Source: Poa pratensis
Lineage: Eukaryota; Streptophyta; Magnoliopsida; Poales; Poaceae
Direction: 5' to 3'
Length of the DNA stretch: 64,000 nt
Assembly (NCBI GenBank): GCA_947311845.1
Contig: CAMZMU010000115.1
Location: 29,942,678 to 30,006,677 of the forward strand
A program made the position numbers and the translations under genes. Shown in pieces: positions 50,221 to 60,357 of this stretch. How positions within the stretch are numbered: the first letter of the stretch is position 1; each line of letters starts with the position of its first letter. The notes below the pieces were generated by a model. That model did not search any database. It had not been told where the DNA came from and saw only the letters and a program-made list of their open reading frames with translations.

Positions 50221-50222
50221 GA
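50210..50222 (+). promoter_or_regulatory. Polypurine tract of the CRM/Reina-like element
   Basis: AAGGGGGGAGA directly before the 3' LTR start TGATGTAG. Confidence 0.85.
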
Positions 50223-50327
50223 TGATGTAGCCCAACCTACGGCTCCTACAACAAGTGGTCCAATGATAAGAGCTAGAGTCAAGGCTCTCCATGATAAGGT
50301 GAATTCACTCCTAGCTTTATGTGATCT
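50223..50327 (+). repeat. 3' LTR remnant of the CRM/Reina-like element (105 bp)
   Basis: Matches 42963-43067 with two transitions, then is cut by the next element. Confidence 0.9.
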
Positions 50328-51706
50328 TGATGACCCACAAGTATAGGGGATCGCAACAGTCTTCGAGGGAAGTAAAACCCAAATTTATTAATTTGACACA
50401 AGGGGAGCCAAAGAATATTTATAAGTCTTAACAGATGAATTGTCAGTTCAGCTGCACCTGGAAATAGACTTGCTCGACACAGTTTATCAGTAGCAATAGT
50501 TTTATAGCAGTAGCAGTAGTGAAATAAAAGCAGTAGTAATAATTGTAGTAGACAGCAGGATTAAAATACTGTAGGCATAGGGATGGATGAACGGGCGCTG
50601 CATGGATAAGATAATTCATATAATAGTCAAGCGTATGGCATTTGCAGATAGATAATAATAAAGTATCCAGGTAATAATCAATCATAGGCATGTGTTTCAT
50701 ATTTAGTCGTACGTGCTCGCAATGAGAAACTTGCACAACATCTTCTGTCCTACCAGCCCGTTTGCAGCGGGGCCTCAAGGGAAACTACTGGTAATTAAGG
50801 TGCTCCTTTTAATAAAGCACCGGAGCAAAGCATTAACACTCCGTGAACACATGTGATCCTCACATTACAGCCATACCCTCCGGTTATCCCAATTGTTGTC
50901 ACTTTGGGGCCTCGGGTTCCGGACAATTATATGTGTAAACAACTTGCAAATATGATCTAAAACAATAATTATCCTCATGATTCAATAACATGTTCAGATC
51001 TGAAATCATGGCACTCGGACCCTAGTGTCAAGCATTAAGCATAACAAGTTGCAACAATGACATAAAGTACTAACAACGGATACTAGGCACCATGCCCTAA
51101 CAATCTGATATCTATTACATGAATGATCTCATCCAATCCCTACCATCCCATTCAGCCTACAGCGGGGATTACTCACACATGGATGGGGGAATCATGGATG
51201 GTTGATGGAGAGGCGTCGGTGATGATGATGGCGATGATCTCCTCCAATTCCCTGTCCCGGAAGGGTGCCAGAACGGAATTTCTGATCCCCGAAATAAGGT
51301 TTTTGGTGGCGGCGGAGCTCTGGAGTGTTTCTGGAAAAAGCGTCGATCCCCCTCGGGTTTTTAGGTCAAGAGGATTAAGTAGTCGAAAGGGGGACGCGAG
51401 GTGGTGACCGAGGCAACCACACCACCTCCGGCGCGGCCCAGCCTCTGTCGCGCGGGCCCATGGTGTGGGCCCCCTGTGGCCCGCCTCCGTCTCATCTTCT
51501 AGCTCCGTGTGTCTTCTGGAAAAATAGGAACTCCAGAATATTTTTCGGGAATTCTCCCGAAACTTGACTTTCTGCACAAAAACAAGACACCAGGGCAAAT
51601 CTGCTGAAAACAGCGTTAGTCCGTGTTAGTTGCATTCAAAACACACAAATTAGAGGTAAAACAACAGCAAAAGTGTTCAGGAAAGTAGATACGTTTTGAC
51701 GTATCA
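50328..51706 (-). repeat. 3' LTR (1,379 bp) of a minus-strand LTR retrotransposon inserted into the previous element
   Basis: On the minus strand the LTR begins TGATACGTCAAAACGTATC (at 51706) and ends CCTATACTTGTGGGTCATCA (at 50328), both forms familiar in pooid gypsy elements. The purine tract AGCTTGGGGGGAGT adjoins it at 51707-51720, proving orientation. The 5' part of the element is not in view. Confidence 0.85.
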
Positions 51707-51996
51707 ACTCCCCCCAAGCTTAGCTTATTGCTTGTCCTCAAGCAATTCAGTTAACAACTGAGTGCGATAAAAGAAACTTTTACGAACACATTTGCTTCAT
51801 ATGATGTAAATATTCTCACTATATGATCAAGTACTTAGGCAATTCATAATAAGGGAATGTAGATAATGCCACATGGTAGCTATGCGAACTATGAAAAGAT
51901 ACCAACATACTAAGAATAAATAACATGAAATAAGTCTATCTGCAGGATTGCAATGTTCATAATAAGATATGATAAAGTGGTATCTCGCTTGCCTTT
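51707..51996 (-). mobile_element. 3' internal region of that minus-strand element (left piece)
   Basis: Non-coding 3' region starting with the polypurine tract. Continues after the solo LTR at 53524. Confidence 0.65.
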
Positions 51997-53518
51997 TGAT
52001 GCATGTAAAATGCATACATGAACTTTACATTTTATTACTTGATATTCCAACTTATTTGCATCATATATGAGTTATATTTATGTTTTATAATGATTTTAGG
52101 GGATAATTCACAGTTTCCCCATTTATTTGGAATTAACCCTGCAGAACCAGAAAACCCCTTTTTCCATGTTTTTGACTTTCAGGGACCAAACGACGTCCAA
52201 ATGACCTAAGATTTTACGGGCCCAATATTTGGAAATAAGAAGACGTATGAGCCAAGGATCCGCGAAAAAGGAAGTCCGTGGAAGAAAATAGATGGTCCCA
52301 CGCGGCCAGATTCCTTGGCCGTGTGGGACCACCTCTTTTATTCCTCGTGGCTCCGATGTCGTATGTTTTCGTCTCCGTGGCTTCATCTTGAGCTAAAACG
52401 TCTATAAAAATAGTCCCCCGAGGAGTTTCGCGAGGAGGCGGCGGAGAAACACAAAACACACGAAACAGGAGACAGAAGGCTGCCGCCGGAGAAAATCGGA
52501 GGGGGGAAACGCCGCCGGAATCACCTCCGGAAGGCTCTTCCATCCCCCCTCCGGAGTCTCCATCAACACCAACTTCAAGACCAGCACCATCTCCATCACC
52601 ATCTTCGTGATCCACTTCACCCCCTCATAGTTTGAGATTGTTGAACCCTAGATAATTGTTTAAGTGCTATTCTACCTGTGTATGATTAGCTACTTGTCAT
52701 TGTTTTGTGGTGAGACTGTATTTTCGGATTGTGTTGTATCACTTATGCCATTGAATCATATCATGTCTTTGCGTTGTGAGTAGTTCTCTCATGTTCCTGG
52801 GGGCATAGGATGGATTGGCAATGATTTATTTATAGCATGTGTTGGTATTTTGTCTAGTGTTTATCTTTTTTTGTAATTCTATGATGGTGTTGTGCGAACG
52901 TCGACTGCACATCACTTCACCTATATGGGCTCATAGGAGAGCACCGTAGTGTAATGGAGTGAGGAAGACTTGGGAGGACATGTAAACCTGAGACCGAATC
53001 ATGAAGTTACTTTATGGGGTATTAGTATCGGGGACCTTAGAGTGTAATGCTATGGTGGGACTTTATGTCTTAATAACTCTTGTGTAGTCATTTACTTGGC
53101 CATAAGAACCATCATAAGGGGGTTTAGTTTATTTATTTAGCTTTCCCTAATTATGGCTCCGTCCAAAGAAGATTAAAACTTGACAAAATGCTACCTTGTT
53201 GTTCTAGAAATATTTATGCCATGAAATATAGGTAGCCCTTGGGAACATTCTCCACTTATAAGAACCACACACTTGAGCTTGTCCTCTTGCTACATAGAGG
53301 ATTGGGCTTTCTCTCTTTGAGTGCTTTCACTTGCTGCTATTTATCTTCCGCATTTTTACTCTCTTGCAACTATACAACCGAAAATCCCAAAAACACTTGC
53401 ATCTTTCATTGTTTTATTTATCATTCTTGCTAACCAATACCTTCAGCTCCTCGTGGGTTCGACAACCTTTTCTAATTGAAAGGTACTACAATTGATCTCC
53501 TGCACTTGGGAGTCATCA
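51997..53518 (+). mobile_element. Solo LTR (1,522 bp) with target duplication
   Basis: Starts TGATGCATG and ends GGGAGTCATCA, flanked on both sides by CCTTT (51992-51996 and 53519-53523). A single LTR with intact duplication means the full element was lost by recombination between its LTRs. Its end resembles the family of the neighbouring LTR (cACTTGxGxGTCATCA). The short GC-rich part near 52330-52620 has no supported gene. Confidence 0.88.
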
Positions 53519-53523
53519 CCTTT

Positions 53524-54226
53524 ATTTGTAGAGCAAAACATAAATGCCAAGGCACCTCTGAAGTTCAAGTGAAGGCTAGAAGTAAAAATATCAAAGATAA
53601 GAGCATCAAAGTTATACCACAGTTAACCGTATTGTGGGACAAACACATTACACTAAGAATGACAGTTATGCTCTCGAGAAGGTGCTCAAAGAAAGGATGG
53701 TGACTCAACATAAAAATAAAAGATTGGCCCTTCGCATAGGGAAGCAGGATTTAGCATGTGCCAGAGCTTCTTATTTATAAAACAGAGGTAAAAATTGTTT
53801 TGGGAGGTGGTTGTTCCTGTCAACGAATCAGAAAATGGAAAGTAAAATATGACCCCTCCCAACCAGACTTTTAAGAGCGGCTCCCATGAAGGACATTTCT
53901 ACCAGCAAGGCAGATCATCCCTCTTTTCTCTTTTGTTTACACATGCAGATATTTCACTGGTATCATTGCTTGTCTGATAAATCAGGGCAAAAATGTGAAG
54001 AGAATTAAGCGGTTAAAGTTGTAATTAATTGGGACTGGGCACCCCATTTGCCAACTCTTTTTGCAAAATTAATGGATAAGCGGACGTATATGCCGCTAGT
54101 CCGGTGGTAACGTCTGTTTGACAAGTGACATAAAGACATCCACCCCGTTCTCATGAGCTAAAAACAGTGTCACAAAATGAGAAGTATTTTGAAGGTTTTA
54201 AAGGTAGCACATGAAAATTTACTTAG
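53524..54226 (-). mobile_element. 3' internal region of the minus-strand element (right piece)
   Basis: Continues 51707-51996 after the solo LTR. Non-coding. Ends where the Tat-type element appears to begin. Confidence 0.5.
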
Positions 54227-54501
54227 TGACGAGGTGTACCCTCATCAAATCCCATGATTAAGGACCTAGGGTTGAGATTATGGAGAGAGAACATGGTAGT
54301 ACTGGTAGTTTCGTCGGTTGACAAGCAAAGGCAAAGATTTACCCAGGTTCAGGCCCCTCGGGTGGAGGTAAAGACCCTACTTCCTGCTTGTCTGTTATTG
54401 ATCGTTGGAGATTATGTGGTTACAGGGTGGCTCCGGTGAGATGACGATCTCGCAAGAGCTTTGGTGGTTCGAGTATGGCCTGGCCCTAGATCGGCCCCCC
54501 T

Positions 54502-54523
54502 CCCAGCCTTTAAATAGGCTGGG
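54502..54523 (-). promoter_or_regulatory. TATA-like promoter core inside a perfect hairpin, Tat LTR
   Basis: CCCAGCCT (54502-54509) and AGGCTGGG (54516-54523) flank TTAAAT. On the minus strand this reads CCTATTTAAAGG, a plausible TATA box; U5 would then run to about 54227. Confidence 0.5.
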
Positions 54524-55300
54524 TCCCGGGAGTTTTTAACCGACCTAGTTTACACATAAGGAAAGTATAAACCGACTATGTCTATGTCTAAACTTGGAAG
54601 TTACTTCATCTTGTTGGGCCTCTCGCCTTGGGCTTCGAGTCGTATCTTCGCTAGTTGGGCTTTTAGTCATCACGTGCACCAGGTACCCTCATATTAGGGT
54701 ACTCGAGATGTATATCCTTGTCAGTAGCCCCCGAGTAATTGTCTGACTCGAAGAATCAGGCACGGACTCATTCGCAAGTGCACGTCATATTTTTAGTACT
54801 ATAATTGGAACTCCTGTATGAATAGCACATGTTGGCTATGTCGAGTATTTCATCGACTATGGTTTTTGCTTATGATGATTAAGGGATAATAGCTTAGCAG
54901 GCCCAGTTCACTCGACGGATCGGGACTGGTTAACTACACATTTGGGTAACACTTTCTAGCTTTCAATCAAACTCGAGTCCCCGGACTCGAATCTGGAACA
55001 AACTGGTCAGATTCGACTAGGCCGCTGAGGTCTTACTGAGTCGATCTGCAGTATAACTTTGAATTTTACCCAACGCGTCCGTCGGGATTTTTCATCATGT
55101 CTGCTGACACGGAAAATATAAGGATTGACGTTGCTGGAACGGTCCCTAGCCCAGCTCGAAAGTTCGGCGGGTCTTATCTTTGCACTATGCATGCAGCATC
55201 CGAGATATTTGCGACGGACGCAACTCGGGAATGTTTCGAGTATGATTTTGCATATGAACGCAGTCGATATATTCATCGACTGATACTTTGATACTATTTT

Positions 55301-55575
55301 ATCGGGTGCGCGACAGCGCTCCCGATGGGAGTAGCCCCCGAGATTGTGCTTTATTGATTGCAATGAAGGATAATCTCAAAACCATCTTTCTCTACATTTG
55401 TTAGTCGAAGAAAACCTTTAGCCATAATTCTATCGGGTGCGCGCCAGCGCTCCCGATGGGAGTAGCCCCCGAGATTGTGCTTTATTACTTGTAATGGAGG
55501 ATAATCTCAGAATCACCCAGTCATGATCATCTTTAGTCGAAGAAATTTTTGATACGCTCCCGATGGGAGTAATAT
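55301..55575. repeat. 131-base tandem repeat, two copies and a partial third
   Basis: Units begin ATCGGGTGCGCG(A/C)CAGCGC at 55301 and 55432 and include TCCCGATGGGAGTAGCCCCC and GATAATCTCA. A fragment (CGCTCCCGATGGGAGTAA) recurs at 55555. Confidence 0.85.
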
Positions 55576-56102
55576 GTATTTGATCGTAGAAACAGTCGAG
55601 TGACCATGCAGTCGACAACCAATCGAGTGATTAGTATGCTTTGGGCGAACCCAACATCTTTTCGGAACAAATTTGCTGCAATGACGTCAGGGATGACGTT
55701 TTATGGCGACTGCGCCACCTGACACGCGGTGGCGTGCGCTGTGCTGCGAGAGATGGGACGTGACACGTCTTGTGGGCCCATTGTACAGCCGTTTGGACTG
55801 GATTTGACCGTTCAGGCACGATTTCTCCGGGGCCATGATGGTAGTTCCTAGATTCCCGTGCGTAGTGGACGGAGTGGCCGGCGACGGTTGCCCTCCGTGG
55901 CTGCCACGTGTACGGTTAGATTTGCTTATGTGCCCACGATCTTGCATCGACGGTGAGGATTCTTTTGCGGTGAGGTTAAAAGGGGACGGCGAGTAAATAG
56001 TGTTTTTTACTTGCCATTTGCTCTCCGCCGCCGCTGTTCTTCTTCTTCCTCCCTGCGCCTCGCCATAGCCACATAGCAAAGCTTTTGCAATCCACCACTG
56101 CG

Positions 56103-58705
56103 ATGGCGAAGCCGAGCACCCGGAGGGGCAGGAGTGCCGCAAACGCATCGGCGGATAGCGCCGCTGGAGCCTCCGCCAGCGGTTTGAAGAGGGAGAAGGG
56201 CGCCTGGACCAAGTCCTCCTGCAGCAATAGGATGCTGACCGGACTGCGGAACGACGGGCTGATTCCTGAGGATGTTTCGCAAGTCCGCATCCCCGGCGCC
56301 GAGGTAATCCCACGCCCAGGCCCCAATGAGCGGGTCTGCTTTGTGGATTTTGTGAACAGGGGATTCTCTTTCCCTGTTCACAACTTTCTGCGTGCACTGA
56401 TGCACGTTTATGGGGTGCAACTGCACGATTTTACGCCCAATGGGCTTTTGCACATTGCGTGCTTTTTTTTCTTTGCGAGTGCTTTCTGGGCGTTGCGCCC
56501 CACTTTGGTCTCTTCCGCCGCATCTTCAACGTCAAGCGCCAGCACAGCGCGAAGGGACCTGGTGGTTTTGGAGTACAGACTCGACCTGATATCGAGTACT
56601 TCAAGATCAACTTCGTGGAGTCTGTGCAAGGATGGCGCCAGAAGTGGTTTTACATCAAGGATGTGACCATAGGCACCCAAGCTTTCGGGTTGCCTCCTTT
56701 TGATGCGGATGCTCTGGTGAAGAAGAGGCCCTCCTGGATCTCCCAGCCGACCGGAGTCGAAGCCGAAGAGGCTGACGTTCTGATGGAGAAGGTGCTGAAG
56801 CTCCAGACCACTGCTGGTCGAGAGGTTACGGGCATCCACTTTCTGGCCATCATGGCAAAGAGGCGAGTGCAGCCTCTCCGAGCTCGAGTGCATGCTTTGT
56901 GGGCATACAGCGGTGCTTCTGATCCAACCCGCTCGCGCGCAGTCGAGCTATCTGATGCCGAAGCGGAGAAATTGGTAAGAGGCCTTACCAAGCTCACCGA
57001 TGAAGAACCTTGCGAGATGAACTCGCCTGTGGCTCCCTATGAGACCAGCAATCCTCTCCAGAGGTAATAGCCGATACCATATGTTAGTTCATATGTTATG
57101 CATGTGTGAGATTGACTCCTTTGCGGTTTCTGTGTGCAGGGCCACAGAATATATGAGTCGATGCCTCCTCTGCCTGAGGACGGCCCAGTGCTGCACAACG
57201 AGCCACTCGATGCGGGCTCAGATGATGAAGTGGCTTCACTCGCCACTGCACACACTCCAGAAGCCGATGAAGGCGATACTGAGGTGCAGGGCAAGCAGAA
57301 GCGGGCACGCGAGGAAGAAGACACCGCTGATTCTGAGGAAAAGGAGGGGAATGAGACGGAGTCGACAAAGGCGCCGCTCAACGTCCCTCCCATTCGCTCG
57401 CTTCCCCCTCGCGTCCCGAAGAAATCACGCCCCAGCATGGGTATGCTGGCGCCTGATCATTTATGTGACCTCACTGGGGAGTAAGTATTATGTGAATATG
57501 CTTTGTCACCTTATGAACTATGCCACTTGGTATACTGATAATGTTTTGACACAGTGTTTCCTCGGATGAGGATATGCCTCCGCCACCTACGGCGGATAAG
57601 AGCAGCGCAGCATCAACTGCACGGACGCTGCCACCAGAGCAGCCGCCTACGTCTGCGACTCCTGCTGCTACGGCCACAGCTACACCACCCGAACCGGAGG
57701 TTGCAGCAACTGAGAGCGGAGCTGCGGCTGCAGATATCCCTGCGTCGACTTCTTCCTTCTTGGAGCACGTAAGTTTTATGCCTCGTCGAGTGCCAAACTT
57801 TTTTGCATAAACTCAGATATTGAGTTATGATTTCGTCTATGCCGTTTCACTTAGGCTTTTGTAAAAGAGTTGCTGAAGGCTGGTGCCAAGTATGTGCACA
57901 AGGAGACGGAAGCCGCCACCCTGCAGGAGCAACTCGAAGCTGCGAAGAGTGCGTATCTTTTTATGCTTTTACGTGTTAAGTCTGATTCCTCTTGCAGTCT
58001 GCTGACCATGTGTGGTTGTTTTGCAGAGGCTGCCGCTGATGCAGCAGAAAATTTGAACCAAGCCACTCGTCGAGTGGATGATCTACAGAAGAGGCTGAAA
58101 GCAGCTGAGCTGAGAGAGGAGTCGGCAATTGGTCGACTTTCTGCCGCCAGCGCCAGCTTAACTGGTATGAATTTTTGCTGTGTTCCTTTTGAGGTTCCTG
58201 ATATATTGTGCTGATCATTTTGTCCTTATGCTAGGCGTGATGGATGGCCCTTCTGCTACTGGCAAGCAAAGCCTTGGCGCCTCACTTGATGAAAGCGTGG
58301 CTGTCTCGGAGGTTACCAAGCAGAGCAGGGGAGATGCTGACGCAGGCGGCGAGTGCCTTAGGCGGCCTCCATGGCAGCTTCTTCCCCGGCGAAGAGCTTC
58401 CATCTTCTTTTGCGGAACTAGTGGAGCTGTTCAATCCTGAAGGGACCGCCGTCGCCGATTTCTGTCGCGAGCAAATGGTAAGTGGTGCTCAGACTACTTT
58501 TCTCATGTTGCTCGCGCACGGAGTCGAGGCAGATTTTGACAAGGCGACGACAAAGTTTCCACGGGGTTCTGACGGCAAAACTGTCGGGTTCAACCCTTGG
58601 ATGGACGCCGCCAGAAAATACGCTCAACAGATGGTGACAACTGTTGAAGAAAGGGCAGCCAAGGTCCAGGCGAAGAAAACTTCCTCTAAGAAGTCGACGA
58701 CTTAG
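56103..58705 (+). CDS. Antisense gene of the Tat element, Transposase_28-like protein, first module
   Basis: Start MAKPSTRRGRSAAN at 56103. The part LRNDGLIPEDVSQVRIPG, GFSFPVHNFLRALMHVYGVQ and AFGLPPFDADAL resembles the plant 'putative gypsy type transposon' family (Pfam Transposase_28). Likely exons: 56103-57066, 57140-57479, 57556-57768, 57855-57948, 58027-58166, 58234-58705, joined by GT-AG introns of about 70-90 bases. Middle exons encode an acidic, Ala/Pro-rich and then coiled-coil-like region. The last exon ends with FAELVELFNPEGTAVADFCREQMVSGAQ and a lysine tail, after an apparent frame change near 58330. One T is missing from a run at 56463-56470. Function unknown; such genes are carried only by retroelements. 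Confidence 0.65.
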
Positions 58706-58885
58706 CTAGTGATCCCTTTGTCGACTAGGTCTAGGAATGTCGTCCTTTTGCTTTTGCTAAGTGTAAATCATCAGACATCGTATCTGTCATGTTATGAATT
58801 ATGAAATTCAGCAATCGGGAGGCGCAGCCCCCGAGCCTTTTGCTTGAGCTCTTCATGCTTCCTTATGCATTTAATTATTCTGACT

Positions 58886-59721
58886 GTAGAAACAAGCCTC
58901 TAAACCATCAACTGGCCCTGTTGTGGGTGGTTCTTCGAAGTCGCGAAGCGTGAACGACCAGAAAATTATGGACTACCTTCAGCAGAAGCTTTCTGATGTG
59001 AAGGGCGAACTGAAGGTGGCACAAGACGCGTATGCTGAGTTGCAGTCGAGGCCATCCCCAACTTCAGAACGGGAGGCCTTTTTGCTTGAGGAGTTGGAAA
59101 AAATAAACCTGCAACTCGAATGTAAGACATTTTTGAATCATCGAGATCTCCTCTTAGCAAGGTGACTCGACTGGGCGATGATGAGCCCTTTGCTTTTGCG
59201 CAGGTGTTTGTTCTGACCCAATAAAGGAGGAGGCACGAATTCAGGATCGACTCGATGGTCATGCGAATAGCACTGAGTACTCCGCCCACCCCTTCTGGTC
59301 AGACAGGGAGAAGAGTGCCATTTTGGTAAGGCTTCTAGACCGTGCTTGGCGCACAGCCATTCGACTGGAGACTTGCAGGCTGGCCTTATTTCGAGTTCAC
59401 GAAGCTTTGTTTCCTTTGAATGAGCAACCACAAGGCCTTGTGGCTTTGCTGAAGAAATTTCGAAAGGGCAAGGCGATCAAGAAGTTTGTGCGTGAGCAAC
59501 TGGTTAGCGGGGCTAACGTTGCTCTTGCCTTTGTGCGATCGCACCTTCCGCACCTTGATTTGAAAAGGATTGCGATGGGACCCGCACCCGTACCAGGTGG
59601 TGGTCCTGTGCCGATGGAGGAGCACTACCAAGAGACACGAGTGGACGCACTGGTCCTAATCCATCGTGTGCTGAAGGAGGAGGAAAAATGGACTGAACCC
59701 AAGGAAGAACCTGTTGAGTAG
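58886..59721 (+). CDS. Antisense gene of the Tat element, second module
   Basis: Reads SKSRSVNDQKIMDYLQQKL, a coiled-coil stretch to LEEL...INLQLE (donor near 59121), then acceptor near 59203 and a C-terminal part with LALFRVHEALFPLNEQPQ, FRKGKAIKKFVREQLVSGAN and a stop at 59719-59721. The REQxVSGA motif and its spacing to the FPxxE word mirror the end of the first module (58380-58500), so the two look like a duplication. Whether this is a separate transcript or continues the first gene is open. Confidence 0.5.
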
Positions 59722-60357
59722 GTTATGTGTATGGGAAGTAACTCCAAAGTGTAAAACGCAACACTTGTGATTATTGTACATTATTTGTTTACACGTATGC
59801 AGCCCCCGAGCCTGTTGAGCGGGGTGTATGAAGCAACATGTTGTAAAATTAGGACTATCCAGCCCCCGTGTATTTTGAGTGAACTTGATAGAAATATTTT
59901 AGAGTATCAAACATAAGCTGCACAGTCCATGACTATTTATGTGCGGTTATGAATTTTTGCAATACTTGAAGCTTCACTTGATGCTTCTAGGCTCAACCCT
60001 CGAATAATTGAGTGGGTTAAGCCACTTTGTGTTTATGTATGTTCTTTATGACCCAGCCCCCGAGTATTCGAGTGCGGCTGGGGTATTATGTTGTGAACAA
60101 GCGGAAACACATGCTTTTTGAGATAGCGCAGCCCCGAGTGCTCGGGTGAGGCTAATTTTGTGAAATCAATTTATGCGAGTAGTAAGCAGGGAGAAATATG
60201 AGGAATCATGAATTATATTCCTTTTTTGAATGTTAAGCTGCAGGCCGCCTCATTAAAAACCTTCCAGTCCCCTTAGGTACCCTGGTAAGGAAAAGAGCGC
60301 GTCTGAAACCTGCAGCTATCCGACATATGTGCCTATTACATTGTTCGACTGATCAAT
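59722..60357. other. Region between the antisense gene and the pol stop, with CCCCCGAG motifs
   Basis: Non-coding. The word AGCCCCCGAG or close forms occurs at 59801, 59861, 60054 and 60130. Includes the 3' flank of both convergent genes. Confidence 0.6.

Larger units (their letters stand above)
42963..50327 (+). mobile_element. CRM/Reina-like Ty3/gypsy chromovirus, 3' LTR truncated
   Basis: 5' LTR, primer site, gag, pol and polypurine tract are present in order on the plus strand. The 3' LTR is cut after 105 bases by a minus-strand LTR element at 50328. RT and integrase sequences and an open frame running into the LTR (GPM(T/I)RARVKALHDKVNS) fit the CRM-type chromoviruses; Reina is the alternative. 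Coding sequence is decayed by stops of G-to-A and C-to-T type. Confidence 0.88.

Noticed and set aside
55299..55575. CRISPR-like array
   Set aside because: Only two and a half long direct copies without spacers, in a plant retroelement.
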